The notes under the pieces: model-generated | Told to the model about the DNA's origin: nothing | The model's database searches: none | Seen by the model: only the letters and a program-made list of their open reading frames with translations | Assembly: GCA_021018815.1 (NCBI GenBank) | Contig: JAITYX010000032.1 | Coordinates: 2,728,001 to 2,792,000, forward strand | Source of the DNA: Talinum fruticosum | Taxonomy: Eukaryota > Streptophyta > Magnoliopsida > Caryophyllales > Talinaceae | Length of the DNA: 64,000 nucleotides | Reading direction: 5' to 3' | Translations under genes and position numbers: made by a program | Shown here: one piece after another, positions 26,246 to 43,816 of the stretch | Layout of the letters: each line of letters opens with the position of its first letter | Position numbering within the stretch: the first letter of the stretch is position 1

Positions 26246-27260
26246 ATCTTAACCTTCTTCCACTCCCTGCAATTCAAGAGTTAACTTATCCAGCTTTTGA
26301 ACTTGCAAAAAAAGTAAAATATATCTTAGGACAGATTTTAGAGGATATCTTTGGAGCAAGTAAATTGGCAACCTACAGAACCCAATATATCAAAGAGAGG
26401 GAAGGTCATAGGTAGAACCAGAACCAAAAAAAAGGGGTCGGAAATAAAACACGTAAGCTTGAAAATTTTAAAACTAGTCATATTAATGAAATTACACAAT
26501 TAACACATTACAATTGTCCACGAGTTCTCATGTTTTTGAAGTGAAGCATGATATCATCGTTAAATAACATTTTCAAAAATATCATCAGTAAAGTAAGTAA
26601 TAACGAAGTCATTTAAAAAATCATCTGCCCAAACATAGAATCAAGATGTGAATTCTTAAACCAAAATGTGAATTCTTATACCAAACAAAATGCGAATTCT
26701 TACACCAAACAAAATTTGAATCAAAATGTGAATTGTTTTCATTGTTTTCGTTGGTTGGTGGTGAACATCACAGAAGTTTGAGCGCTTGACTCTTCATTGG
26801 TTCGTGTTATTTCCAACAATTCTGAAAGCAATTGAACGATTCATCCAGAAACACGAAAACTAGGGTTTTAGAGGCACCAATTAATTGTTTTCAGTCTTTT
26901 TTATCATCTAAAATCTTACCCTTTTTCATTTTGCATTTGCAGATTTGGTAGATATAAAATTTATTAAAAAACTCAAAATCCAAACCAATACCTGAATCAA
27001 AGAAAGAACTCAGAGGAAGAGGATGAAATTGCAATACATACCAAGTTGTCAAAGGAGAAAGGGCGGCAGCGTCGTTGACTGGCGGGCACGGAGTGGCGGT
27101 GGTTAATAGGCGGCGCCGGGGGTCTAGTACAGTTGTGCCAGTGGGCGACTGGGAGTGGTAGGAGGGAGGGAGTCGTTAGAAGAATGAGAGTTTAAGTTAG
27201 GGTTTGGGATTGAGGAGACAGAGAGAAGAGTAAACCGGGGATAGGGGCACGTAAAACGCA
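26246..27260 (-). promoter_or_regulatory. 5' leader, leader intron and promoter of RPAC2
   Basis: Splice motifs suggest an untranslated exon at about 27044-27250 and a leader intron of about 770 bases to the acceptor at 26273. The intron contains several 20-25 base repeats of the type AAATGTGAATTCTTA (26640-26725). The leader-exon region is GC-rich compared with its surroundings (27060-27130). Confidence 0.45.
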
Positions 27261-28483
27261 GCAAGCGCAGAAGAGGGTTCAAACATGCGACCACCAGCAC
27301 TTATAAACTCTTTAATTTAAATTATAATTTTTCTGAGAATGTCTTGTATTTAAAATTTAAACTTTTTTTGGTTGGAATGAAGGTCAAGTATTAAAAAAAT
27401 TGAAAATAACATGTCAAATAAATTTAAGAGAACTTACTTCCATCGGAACGTGTCGTTTTTATAATATGTTAGAGTTAGTACTAATGTCAATATGAATTAG
27501 GGCATGTTCTTTGGACTAATAGATGATTGTTGAAACATTACGAAATGTGTTGGAATGTATTGAATCATGCTAAATTGTTTAAAAGATATAATTGAAAATT
27601 TTCAATTCGTATTATGTTTGGCTAAGATTTTTAGAAAGAGAGAGAGAAAGAAGAAATAGAGATAACACAAAACAAGAGTGAGAGAGAGGAGAGAGTTAGA
27701 GATAGAGGAGAGACAAAGAGAGATAAAAGGAGAGATTAAATAACCTGAAAACAAAGGAGAGAGAGATAATAGAGTTGTGGGCGGTGGTTAGGAAGTTTTT
27801 TTCAAAAGTTAAAAAATATTTGGGGAGTTTTTTTCCAGTAATCATTTTTAAAAAATAGTTTTAATTTTATAAAAAATAAGTGTTTGACCTAATTTCGGCT
27901 TTTAGAATCCAAAAACACTTTTAGAATATAGGCCAAACACCCACTTAATTGTGTTGAACAATACTGAATTACATTTTTTGGGGGTAAGTGAGACCGTCCA
28001 ATTGGGCCCTATCTCGAGGATAATCTCAGTCATACTTGAAATTTTAAAGGGGATATATACCAAGCTCAGGCTTAATACCCTGTTGGGATTCTGAGATACT
28101 GATTTGTGTTCGTTTGATCATTTTCTTGATAGGCCATGAAATATGGCCTAGAAAGGAGAGGTCTGCAGCAACTAAACCATCTTCATCAAGCAGTAGCAAA
28201 GAAACAATTTTTTTTTAATCATCAATAAGCTTCAAAGAAGCAAAAGAAAATGGTACAATAGAGTAGCAAAGAAACGAATTTGATTCAGCTGTCTCATAAT
28301 CAAATGCTGGACATTTCTTGCTTTGGGATTAAAATAAAATGAAAATGCCAGGCATAAAAACCTCGTATAAAAATGACAAAGAGGCTCAACCAAAGCTCAG
28401 CAACTAAGGAGAATTCAAAATAGATACAAGAAATATGGAATGCCAAAAAAAAAAACAGTAGAAATATGAAAACCCTATACACT
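27261..28483. other. spacer between RPAC2 and BSK
   Basis: No gene is supported. A purine-rich GA-biased segment runs from about 27630 to 27770. The end nearest 28484 is probably BSK 3' UTR. Confidence 0.4.
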
Positions 28484-32647
<4,164 letters not shown>

Positions 32648-35600
32648 TAATTTGCTTGCTTACTTTGCTTCTTTGCTATAGAGATAGAGAGAGACAGAGA
32701 GAGATCAAAGTACTTTGTCGGGTCTCTTTCTCAAGGTGCCGATTTGAGATGGGGAGTCTGCTTATTAGGCCTTTAAGGGGGTTTAGTTCATTACGGGGGA
32801 AAATATCATACTACAACACAGGAAGAGGAGAATTCAGATGTCAGAGATAGTTTGTTGAGGGGGAATTAAAAAGGGTGCCAAAAAGCTGAGAGAATGTATG
32901 AGGAATTTAAGAGAAAATTGAAGCACTGGAAAGAAAGACAGTATGCGAAGTTGTCCTATGCTTTTCAAGCTTTATATTTGCGCAACAGCAACACTTCATG
33001 GTCCACCTAAGGTTGCTGTCTGTCATGTTTATAAAATATATTACATCTATGTACACCAAAAATTTTAAAGTATTAATTAAAAAGATAATAGTCTCAACCC
33101 ATTAAAAATAATAACATAAGTTCAAATCTTTTGAAAGGTACTTGTTGAGAGACCCAAAAATAATTACACCTTGACTAAAATCTAAAAAAATACATCAACA
33201 AAATACATATATTACATCTATTTTCACGTTGTATATTCTTTATTATAATTTCGTTAAAGCTTAGTTACTCTGTACATAGATACCAAGTACATACTTAAAC
33301 ATTAATAATTAATTACTCATAATTTCTTCTCCTTCGTTACCTTTTCTTTTATCTCATGATATCAACTATCAAATCCAAATCATGACTAGTTTTTCTCATG
33401 ATTTTGGTCACATGGAGCCTGAAAACGTTTTCTTATATTGTTGAATCTTGAAAATAGTGCATTCATGACATTTTCTTAAGAAAATTAATTTTTATATAGT
33501 AAAAAAAGTAATAAATTGATATATAAATTAAAAAAGTTTGTTTTTGGAGATATCACTTTTTATTAGCTTTTTGTACATTCAAAATATTTTGTTCCTATGT
33601 ATATCTCATAATTTTTTGACAAGGTAATACAATATCATATCTAAGAAACTCTAAAATTTCTCTCAAAATATTAATTTGCTAAAAAGAAGGGCATTAATTC
33701 TATCAATTTCATGACCTTTTTTCCCCTTATTCAACAAAATATATTCCGTAGCATATAAACTTTTAAAACACATATTTTCCCCTCCCCCAAGATATTCTAG
33801 GTCACTTACCAAAAGGAGAGGGGACCTCCAAGGAATATGTATATACTACTAAAACATTTTGGTATAAAAATGGGAATGCTATTGAAAGTGGTTTGACCAA
33901 AATGTGGCAGTGGGCACAAATGAAGTGTGTGTGAGTTGTGAAATGCAAGCAAAATCTCATGAGGAAAGGTGTGGAGTTTGTGCTTTTGGGAGCTCTAGAT
34001 AATGTTTTATTTTTTGGTGAAACCCCATGCAAGGCATAATGTCACATGAACTAAGGGGACCCCTAAAACCTAAAGCTAGGGCAACCCTCAAACATCTCTT
34101 GGTTTTCTCCCTCCCTCCTTCCCTATTGCCAAATGAGGATTTCTACATTTTTCATTCATTTCCATCTAACTTTTTCATTGGGGATCCATTGATGTTTGGT
34201 ATTCTTGGTGACACTTCCACATATTAAGAATGACTATTATTAGTTGAATTACATGGCTAATGTGTTAATGAAACTACTAGCTCCACAACTATATAAAATT
34301 TAAAGTTGGTCGTGTTTTAATTGCTGAAAATATTTACTTCGATTCTATGCATTTGAAAAAATTATATATAAAAAAAAAGAGCAAGAAGAGGGGGAAAGAA
34401 AGGAAAAATTTTCCATGTTGGAAACCAAACAAAAAAATAGATTATTCAAAAAAAATTATCATGGAAAAAAAGGTGTTGGAATTTTTCTATCTAACAAAGT
34501 TTTTCATTAGTCTAAGTAATGTATGAGCGACACGTAAGATACCACATAAGATGCCATGTAAGATGTCAAATAAAATGTCAAATGGGTAAATTTAATGTAA
34601 TTGTAATTCAATTTAATGTTGAAATTATTCACATGTCTCGTGAAATATTAGTAACTTATTAAATATAATAGACATTAAGAATGAAAAGTATATTAACTAA
34701 GATTAAAAAAATAAAGAAACATGTCTACTTACTGTTTATAATAAATTATATAATCTAATATATCAATTTTTATTGTTGTTTTTTTAAAAAAATACTATCT
34801 TTTAGCTTATGATTAGTTTTAGTCGTTATAAATTAACTAAAAATAATAAAAGTAAAAAAATAACTAATTATAAAATAAAATTAATATGTATTCTTGTATA
34901 GCAGGGTATAACCCTAGCATATAAAAATACTAAAAACCTCTATATTTTCCATTTTGTGTTTTAGATAATGTTATTATAGAAAAAAAAACTCTACTTAATG
35001 AGCATAAAATTAATTATGCTATCAATACCGAATTATGTCGTCCATTTATACACACACAAGCATTAATACTATAATCAAGAAGAAACTTGAAAAGGGAAGC
35101 AAGTTAACTAGGCAGGTGCCCAAAAGGAAAACATGCTTCCAATAATGGAGAAGCCCTTTAATGTACAAAGGTTTTTGAGTATGGAGTCGATCTGATTATT
35201 ATATACGGCAGTTTGTTAATTCATCTTTATTTTCATGATTTTTTTATAAAAAAAAAAGATTTTCCTACTTAAAATACGTGATATCACAGGATCTATAATC
35301 CCAGATTAATGATGTAAATGTCAGTCTCTTGATCAAACATTTCCAGCTCAACTTAGATCACCATTGAAGGTTGGAGGAAAAAGAAATAATGAGAATAGTT
35401 AGGGTGTAATTGTAAATGTGGTAAAGAGGCATGATTGTCCAAAGATGTTCTCCCCATCACAATTGAGAAATGGATAAAAGGCAAGCAAGAATTGACCAGC
35501 TTAAGTGTAAAGCTGCCCTCATTATTAAATATATCGTGTTCTTCCTCTCCCCTCATTTGTATGGACTATAATAAATCTCATATTGTCTTGCCTTTTAAAC

Positions 35601-37616
35601 TCCATGAAAAGATGCTTAAGGAGCTATCTTCTTTTTTAATCTATAAGAAAAAAACTATTTTTTAAGGAAAGAAGAATCCTTTTAAAAGATTATCATGTCG
35701 TATATTAATACCAAAAAAACCTTTTATTAAAGTTCGTGTTTACACGAGAATATTTTTAAGAGTTTTTTTATTATTATTATTATATGAAGAAAATTTATAA
35801 CACTAAAAATATAATGAAAATAGGTCGTTGTGACCACATTAAAAAGTTTATTAGCTAATGTATTTATTGTAGTTTTTCTATATTTTATATCAGGGAATTT
35901 TATAAAAAAAAAAAACCAATTGATTGATGTTTAAATAAAACATCATATGCTCCCTGAGAAAAGAAAATTAAATCAATTTTGTTTTAATTTCCAAGAATAA
36001 TATTTGTCGCTTTCACCAACTTTCATGTAGCATTTATAAATGTAATATTTATTATAATTAGTCAAAATTGTATCAAAAAAACCAAAAACAGCCACACAAT
36101 AGAAGAAAAGGAAAATGGGTTGTCTTCCCAATTTACACAAAAAAATAAATAAATGAGTGGAAGAGAACTTGGGAAAATTCAATGTAGTCACGTGACAGGG
36201 AGACTGTCAGGGAACCCTAATATAGACAGGAATGGTCAATTTTATTTGTTTTTATTTTTTATTTTTTTATAAAAAAATGGCCAAATTATTTGGTGGTGGA
36301 CTTGGAATTATTCGATTAAATTCCCCACCAAATTCATCTCCAGGCTTAATTGCCTTGCGTATATCTTCACTATTTGTACGATGAAGAATTGTTCAAGTTT
36401 GTGAGTAGGGTTTTCAATGGGCATATTATTAACTAATTGACTTTGATTTATGATTTGGATTTGGACGTCACTTATTTATGATTGTTAGTTATCGAATTAG
36501 TTAGAGTTCGTTAATGTTTTTCTAAAATTTTTTATATGAAGGAGGCCACTTTATTAATTTTCTTGTATTATTTAAATGATCAATAAATAATTTATCTTTA
36601 AAATATAGTAATATTCCATTTTCATCCGTTTAAATATACTTTAATGTAAACTCTTGATAATTTATTATACACGAATAACATACAAAGTTTATAGGTATAT
36701 GTATGACACTTTGATATTCACATAGATATAAATAGGAAAAAAGGGGTAAGATCTTAGCCTAAGAAATCCATGTTTTCCAAGCTTCTTAAGAACATAGATT
36801 AGGTGATCATCTTAAGTTGGATGTTACATGCATTCGGGGATTCGAGTAATTGTCGTATATTTAGATAAGTTATTCATTAAGCATGCCTCTTACTAGCTGA
36901 TGATCGTTATCTTCGTATTTTGGACTGATAATTTAGAAAAAGGAAGAGGAGTCGAATAATGTTAATTTGAGTCAACCTATTTAACAATCGTGTCAATTTT
37001 ATATCTATCTTAAATCAAGTTAGATTTACTTAATGTTTATAAATGATCAAACATGTTTAACAATCGTCTCTCAATAGCTTCGAGTCAGGCTTGTGTCCGG
37101 CGAGGCGGGTAAACCTTTATTTTTTAAGTGCAGGATGGGTGAAAGATCAAAGGTGGAAGAAATGCCAGATTGCGAGGAATGGTTGGTTTATCTTTCTTTA
37201 GTACCAGAAAGTAGTAGCCAGCAGAAAAACAGGCAGCAAAAATAAATATGGACCCCAGCAGCATCATTTTCCAACAACAAAGCATTTTGGCCAAATGGGT
37301 AAACTACAGAATCTTCATGTGATCCTGTCTTAAATGAATTCAGACAAAACAACAAAGTTTAACAAGACAACCACATTATTTGATTCCACAAAATTAACAT
37401 AATATCCCCCTCCAAAATGCACACTTGCATTACATTACATTCTAGATAAGCTTTGCTTTTCTATCAGTACAGATCAACCTTAGTTGTTAGCTGTCTCTTT
37501 TACATCAACAAAAAGGTAATTAACCAAAAGAAAAACACTAATTACAGTAGTTATCGGTTTAGATTGACTGCATATAGAAAATTTGAAAGGTGTTGGTGAG
37601 ATTATCAACAAAAGAA
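32648..37616. other. gene-poor spacer upstream of BSK
   Basis: The first 200 bases or so are BSK leader/promoter and contain a CT-rich tract (coding strand) at about 32683-32704. Beyond that I find no coding sequence with a known domain. The stretch is AT-rich and contains one copy of a Helitron-like repeat (34515-34917). The segment at about 33890-34200 is somewhat less AT-rich but encodes nothing I recognise. The end near 37616 is DUF3527 3' UTR. Confidence 0.45.
34515..34917 (+). mobile_element. Helitron-like non-autonomous repeat, copy 1
   Basis: The copy shares order and sequence with 50256-50607. Common blocks are AAGTAATGTATRAGCGACAC, TAATRGACATTAAGAAT, TACTGTTTATAATAAATTAT and the end GCAGGGTATAACCC. 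The start has several 12-13 base tandem units of the type CACGTAAGATGT. The end is CCCTAG, which fits the CTRR terminus of Helitrons, though the terminal hairpin has decayed here. The family is inferred and no transposase is present. Confidence 0.5.
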
Positions 37617-40600
37617 CTAGACTCTCCCAACAGGAGAATGGGGTGGATATGAGACATATCTTGCAGGAGCATCTACATGATTGTTTAATGTCTTCATTAG
37701 ACTCGGTGTCTCAAAAACACCCACCTCGTTATTGATCTTCTCTACAACATTCCTGGGTTCTGAGAGCTCTGCTGGCCTTCTACTGTCTAAAAACGATATA
37801 CATATACCAAATGCTTGCAGAAGTGAGAGAGATGAGTTGAACTCCACCGAGTATATTCTCTCTTTAAATGGCGTCAAACTCAATATTGGTTTGCTATCTT
37901 GACCCACCTGTTGGACAATGTTTAAAAAGAATGCTCAGTGCCATGCTTATAATCTATCAGTATAAACCTGATATGAAAATGAGGGGAAGGAATTGCGAGT
38001 AGGGATTAAGGACATGATTACCTGATAGAAAAGTCGAAACATATCCTCACTTGGACAAGTACCAGAAGAAGTTGCTTTTCTTTCATATTCTCCTCTGTTG
38101 GTATAGATGAGCAGCTGACAACCCAAATCCCATCCACCGCAATCACATGATCCACCAGATCTCCATCTCTGGACAAGTGTTGATATTTCTCCTTTACTAG
38201 GCACTGTATGAACTCCACCTGGAAGTATGACTGTTGTATTAGAGTTCAAACCTTTAAGAAAATGAGGATTCCCTAAATCATCATCAGAGTCAGCACAGGA
38301 TCTCTTCCCCTGCTTGCTCTCTGTAAAATATGAGCATGAAGAATCCAACCAGTTATAGTTAAGCTGGTCATCTTTACTATGGCTTTCACTGAAGATTTTT
38401 GGGAGCTTGACGATGATGGCAGCTAGCTCATTAGTTGGATGGAAGTCAGTTGCGTACTGATCTTCATGCCCAACATCCACTGCAAACAAATCAAATTCCC
38501 TGGTGATATGGAAATCCCCATCCTCATACTTGCTAAATGGAGAATCATGAGAATCTGTTACTTTCATCTGTGCCACAACATTTGGTACATAACCATGGTT
38601 ATCACCTTTATTCAGCCAGATTCCACTCTTTCTCCTGACTTCCCGGACCGTGAAGAAAGTGTAGGTCCAACTGTCGTCACCTTTTGCCGGGACAAATGAC
38701 TTCCGTACTGTAGCGGCTAAAATGTCACTTTCATTGTCAGTCGCGAAAGTAAACAGAGGAAACCCATTTTTAAAGGATACTTGCAAAAGGGCTTGAAGTG
38801 ATGATGATTCATTCTTTGAATGATGATGAGGATTAGTAACACTCATCTTGTTACCAACGGAATATTTAGGCTTGGCTCTCACAGAATTGCAAAAATCTAC
38901 CTGATTGCTGCATGACTTTCCAGTACCAGCAGCTGGAGTAGAATGTTTTTAGAGGGCTCGCTGCTATTTGATCCCCTGGACTTAAGAAAAGGATCAAGCA
39001 ACCTTCTTAGAGGACTAGACCTACCTCTATTATTACTAGCAGATGATATATCACTGCCAAGATTATCATTTGATGTGGAAACAGTAGCTCCCTCAGATCC
39101 AGTTTTGGCAGCAAAATCCTTTGAACTTGACCTACGAACGGGTGAATTTTCTCTGGAGCCAGCATTCTTTATCATTTTACCCATGGAAAAACTCAATCTA
39201 CGAATTGGAGATGGGTTTCTGGATTTTGAATTGGACTCTGACCTTTTTCTCACGTCCAACTCCTCATAAAGCTTGCCAGCAGTCATACTCCTAAGCCCAG
39301 CAACCGGCTGCTTCTCCTCTGTGTTTCTGCTCCTGGATGGGCTGCTAAGCATCCTAGCAGGAAATGAAAATGTCTGTGATGCTTGAGAGGGACCTTTGAC
39401 GGTCTCTGCACTAATCCTGGATGTATCATGAAAAACCTTAGTAGTTTGAACCACTTTTTTTGTTGATTGCGATGAGTTTATGATGCCTTCTGGATCCTGG
39501 GAACCAAATTTAATTGAGCATTTAATGCTATCACCTTTAGAAGGAGATATATCCTCACAATTGTTTCTCCCTGAAATGTTCTTTGGTCCTCGCTCTACTG
39601 AGAACCGACCGTTTGCAGTGAAATAAGATGAGGTAGTTACACCAGAGCAGCTAGTCTCCGACCAATCTCTTGGCATAATGATAGCTCCTGATTCCTCTCT
39701 TGGCATAACGATGGCTCCTGATTCCTCTCTTCCAATGCAGTATTGATCAGTAGCATTCAATTTAGTTTTCTGGGACCTCAGTGGTTCTTTTGTAGATTGA
39801 TTTCTTTCAGTGTTAGTTTTCCCCACCTCCTTAAACCCATCACAGGCAGACTGCTGGCCCATTTCTGAGAGAGACTTCAAATCATATGCCTTCCAGCCAC
39901 GCTGTTGTAGTGGTCCCAGAACCCTTTGCTGCCTGTTCAAATTGCCAGCTGAGCTACTGGTTGAATCCTGAAACTTTCCAGCATTTCTTCGGAAAACATT
40001 AATATCCTGAGACTTCTCTCCTCCATCATTTTCCTTCCGGGGATGAGATTGAAGCACATGATTCTGTGTTCTTTGATGAACTGGCGAGCAACTGTGACCT
40101 CTTCCAGAAGAAGATTTAGCTTCCTTCGGGAAAGCTTCAAGAGGAGATTGCAGTGAAAGGCGGCGTGTTTTTTGATGAGCCGGGGAGCAGCTTGGGGCCC
40201 TACTAGAATGGGTTGATGAGCCATCTGTTGAAAAAAGTGAGGTGTTACTACTAGCTGGTGAACAGATGTTATCCTTGCGAGGCGTTTGTTTTTGACCTTG
40301 TTGCCATTTTTCCAGACGCTTCCAGTCCAGAACACCAAAATTCAGCACTTTATCTGGCAAATTCTTCCCTTTCTCCAAGAAACTTGGCAAATTTGACATG
40401 TATCGTACCAGCTCATCCTCTTTAGGGATCTGTTTCTCTAATACCTGACTTCGCCGACTATGCACAAGTTTAGGTGCAGCAGCATCACCTTGACTTCTTG
40501 TAATCTCGTGATGGAAATCAGCATAAGGCAAGTTGGGATTGTCTGACATCAACATATCCCGTAACTTTGCACCTTGACGACCATGAGAAGGAACAGTTCT

Positions 40601-40660
40601 CTTTCCAGCCACACATATCTGATCCCTAGAGATATTTTTCTGATCGATGGAATGTTCCAT
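37617..40660 (-). CDS. DUF3527 domain protein, with one frame break
   Basis: Two coding exons on the minus strand: 40660-38022 and 37907-37617, expected length about 976 residues. The C-terminal half is the plant-specific DUF3527 (PF12043), with LQALLQVSFKNGFPLFTFAT, DDSWTYTFFTVREVRRKSG, GGSCDCGGWDLGCQLLIY and LSLLQAFGICISFLDSRR. The molecular function is unknown. The N-terminal 550 residues or so are low-complexity, rich in Ser, Arg and Lys, with short SPxRRLSFS and SSPLRRLLDP motifs that look like phosphorylation or protein-interaction sites. I chose ATG 40660 (MEHSIDQKNISRDQ) because a TAA stands in frame just upstream and the 5' exon appears to start at about 40777. One base is missing in the T5 run 38946-38950: the frame SEPSK then needs to continue as HSTPAAGTGKS, joined without an intron to VRAKPKYSVGNKMS. 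A homologue, At2g29510, lies close to the RPAC2 homologue in Arabidopsis. Confidence 0.92.
38946..38950 (-). other. homopolymer frame break in DUF3527 gene
   Basis: Coding strand A5 in TCTAAAAACATTC. As written, the N-terminal frame stops at 38897 and the DUF3527 domain is in another frame. One extra A makes a single continuous frame of 880 codons in exon 1 (2639 nt as written, 2640 needed). Confidence 0.85.
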
Positions 40661-42916
40661 AGACCATAAATTTCCAGACAACTTTTACTCCATCCGAGAT
40701 CAGATCAAATAATGTCCAGCAATCATCAGCTCTCCTGTTCTGGAGGAGTTTCACTGTTGCTTGAGTCTCTGCTCCTGCTGCCCATCGTAAAAAAAAAGCA
40801 GTATAAGTAAACAAAGAAATGCAAGAAACAAATTAAAAAGTACCAGTTGCTGGAAAAAAGGAAAAGTCCGAAACTGCAGGGCTCTGAAAGTATATAGGGA
40901 TTAATACAATGACCACGTATTGCAAAATGCAAATCCTTTGGCACATGAAACCATCTCACCCAACACATCCGGTGAGATGGACATGTTTAGTAGGGTCACT
41001 TTATTTACTTCTTTTCTTTTTTTATGACCAATCAACATTTTTAGGTGACCATTTTTATTCGGAGTGACTTTTAATCTCCAAAGATAAGTCATCCATAAAT
41101 GACTGATTAGTCACCGCAAAAAGTTTTGGACTTTTACCAATCAAGGTGTCTTTCCCAGCATATTCTCATGAGAGGTAGTCTCACCTAAGACCTGCATGTT
41201 GCAACAAGAAATATGGCAACAAACACTATCCTTGACACTGAAATCATCAGCAAAGATTCCAAGGCAGAGTTGGTTTCAAGATTAAGACTCAGATTCTCTG
41301 CATTCATATAATCAGAACTTTCTGAATTAACAACCTTATTTTTTTCATTTCCAGATAAGAAGATTCACACGATCATCCTCCTGATGCAGCAAAGAGGAAA
41401 AACTTCAATTCTAATTCAAACCAAAGAAAGGGAATTCACTATTATCCTAACCCGAGTTCCTCACTGCACCTGCCTTATCCATGCTATTACGATGTTCGTC
41501 TATTGAATAAAGCTCAATATCTTGGACCCCCAGTTAACTCCCACCATACAAGTTTGCAAAAATCCAACATATAGCTGGTACTTGGCCATTTTGAATAGGT
41601 CATGACAGTGTTAGAGATTTAATAGAGAAAAAGGAGTTCTGTGTGATTTGGTGAGGATGAAACAAGACAACTAACATTACCATACAGACAATGACACAAT
41701 TGACCTGAACCAAAGCAAATCTGTGGTCCATGCAAATTCAAGCCCATGGGGATAAAACAATTGCTCCGAGCAATCATAACCAGCACTGTTTATTACAACT
41801 TGCACAAGATGACAACCACTCCTCCCTCTTTCTTTTTCCACCTATATTTACCCACAACTTCATTGGAATTTAAAATTCTAATAAGACTAGAATCAGTGAA
41901 TCACAAACAGGGTTGGAGAAGTAGACGATTGAGATTAGACACAAAGTCAAGATTTTCATGGCTCTTGCTCCTAATTCATTAGTACTAACTGCTGCAATTA
42001 TTGTAAAGGCGCTAAGAAAAACAAACAAATTTTTTAGTAAAGGAGCTTTTTCGAGATGCCCTTGTCAATTTTCAAGCATTGAAGCAGTCAAATCAAATCA
42101 AATCCTATGTTACCTAAACGAGGAATTTTTTTTTAAAAAAAAGATGAACTGTTGAGAGCTCTTGAGTCTCAACTCCCAAGTTCTCGCAGGTTATGAATAG
42201 CCTGAATCAACTTACCTAGCTCTAAAATCGCTTCCTATTCCAGAAATTCGTCCACTTAGTTACTTACTTAGGCCATCGCATTTGGGGAAAAACGAATAGG
42301 ACCGGGAAATCTGTTGATTCCAAGAAAGAAAATAACTAACTAGCACATTTCCTGCCATTTTTCTTGGATAACTAAATCAATCTCTTCTCCCCCACCCCCT
42401 CAATTTAGCTCCTGAAAATATAGCAAACGAAGGCCAAATCAATCTACAATATGATGTGAATCTACAAAACCGAAATTGTTTGACGATATCCACCGAACAT
42501 AGAACAATGACCGCTAAATTATAAGAGCATTGCTTGAGTGCTCAGAGAATAAACAACTGAGCAAAACCTCGATATGAACAAACAGAAATTAAACAAACAA
42601 GAAACACAAGTAATCCTATAAATTTCCAAAGGAAAAAAGCTCACCGGAGATTCAGAATCTGAGAATCGCCGTCAGCAGCGGAGAAGTCTCGGGGAGGTAC
42701 TTCTCTCCGGCGAAGGAGCAGATTGTACAGGCAGAAGAGAGAGAAGCTTGTATTGGGATCCAAATGGTGCTCTCTTTCTCCGTCAACCTAGCAGAGGGAA
42801 TATGCAGAGGGCCAGAAGAGAGAGAGAGAGAATCTGAGGAGGGAGGGGAGAGGAAATGGGTTTTTGTTGTGGGTTTCAACTGCTGTGCTTTCTCACTTGG
42901 TTCAGTAAATATTAGC

Positions 42917-42954
<38 letters not shown>

Positions 42955-42960
42955 CAGAGA
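40661..42960 (-). promoter_or_regulatory. 5' UTR, 1.9-kb leader intron and promoter of DUF3527 gene
   Basis: A donor CTCCG|GTGAGC at 42645/42644 ends a leader exon that starts near 42900, and an acceptor GATGGGCAG at about 40778 opens the exon carrying the ATG. The leader exon and promoter are purine/pyrimidine-biased, with GA runs at 42819-42832 and 42919-42952. The short frame starting MGSRSRDSS at about 40785 lies across the acceptor and is not likely to be translated. Confidence 0.55.
42919..42952. repeat. (GA)17 microsatellite at DUF3527 promoter
   Basis: An uninterrupted GA run immediately upstream of the predicted leader exon. A shorter GA run is at 42819-42832. Confidence 0.85.
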
Positions 42961-43556
42961 GGTTGCATCACAGAAGGCGCGGGGTTAACTCACTGGGCCC
43001 CACTCTTAACTGTGGACTCTTACGGCTACTCCACAAGTCCACTGAAATAGACGATTGAACATTTCGATTTTTCTTTTCTTTTATGTGAATAAATGAGGTT
43101 TAAAAATTAATCTACTCCCTGTACAAAAAATTATCATCGTATTTAAATAATAATAATAAATTAATCTCTTTAATAAATAAAATATTATTAATTATTTTAG
43201 CATTTGAATTTAAATTGACTATTTAAAAATTTTTCACTATTTTGTAATTATTTTTAAATTTAAAGAAAGTGTAATTTAGAAATATTATATATTTCAAGTT
43301 GTCATTTTTAAAAAGTGGACAATTATTTGGAACATCCTAATAAAAAATAATGGACATTTTCTTGTCGGACAGAACAAGTAAGTCGGATTATTAGAATCTA
43401 ACTCTTTATGTCAACACTTTAAGACTTAACTATTTAAGTTGACGGTTAATTTTAGAGGTATTAGATGCTAATCATTTCTACAGCAACAAAAGTGTTCATG
43501 CATTGTGCTTTAAGTGTATCTATTTTGTACAAATCAAACAAATGTCTTCACTTATA

Positions 43557-43816
43557 CTCTCTCCATTTTGAAATACATGTGACTTTAACTAACTTTTTTT
43601 GTTTCGCAATACTTGTCACTTTATAATTCCAATGACGTATTAATAATTAGTTTACTAATTTTATCCTTACTAATTACTTTATTTTTCTCCTTTTTTCATT
43701 GATTTTCTTCATTTCTAATAAATTTTTGGGACAATTTAGTCTTTTAACACAAATTTAGTATTTTCTCGGTAATCACTTGTAACATTAAAATGACAAGTAT
43801 TTTGAAACGGAGGAAG
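43557..43816. mobile_element. Stowaway-like MITE, best-preserved copy
   Basis: The left terminus CTCTCTCCATTTTGAAATAC and right terminus GTATTTTGAAACGGAGGAAG are inverted copies, flanked by TA on both sides (43555-43556 and 43817-43818). The element is 260 bases. The subterminal TTTCGCAATACTTGTCACTT and ATTTTATCCTTACTAATTA motifs are shared with the other copies in this window. Confidence 0.8.

Noticed and set aside
40661..40681. Start of the DUF3527 frame at 40681
   Set aside because: The codon there is TTG with a TAA directly upstream in frame. The first ATG in frame is 40660.
40728..40787. Upstream short frame starting MGSRSRDSS before the DUF3527 gene
   Set aside because: Its ATG lies on the intron side of the likely splice acceptor, so it would not be in the mature transcript.
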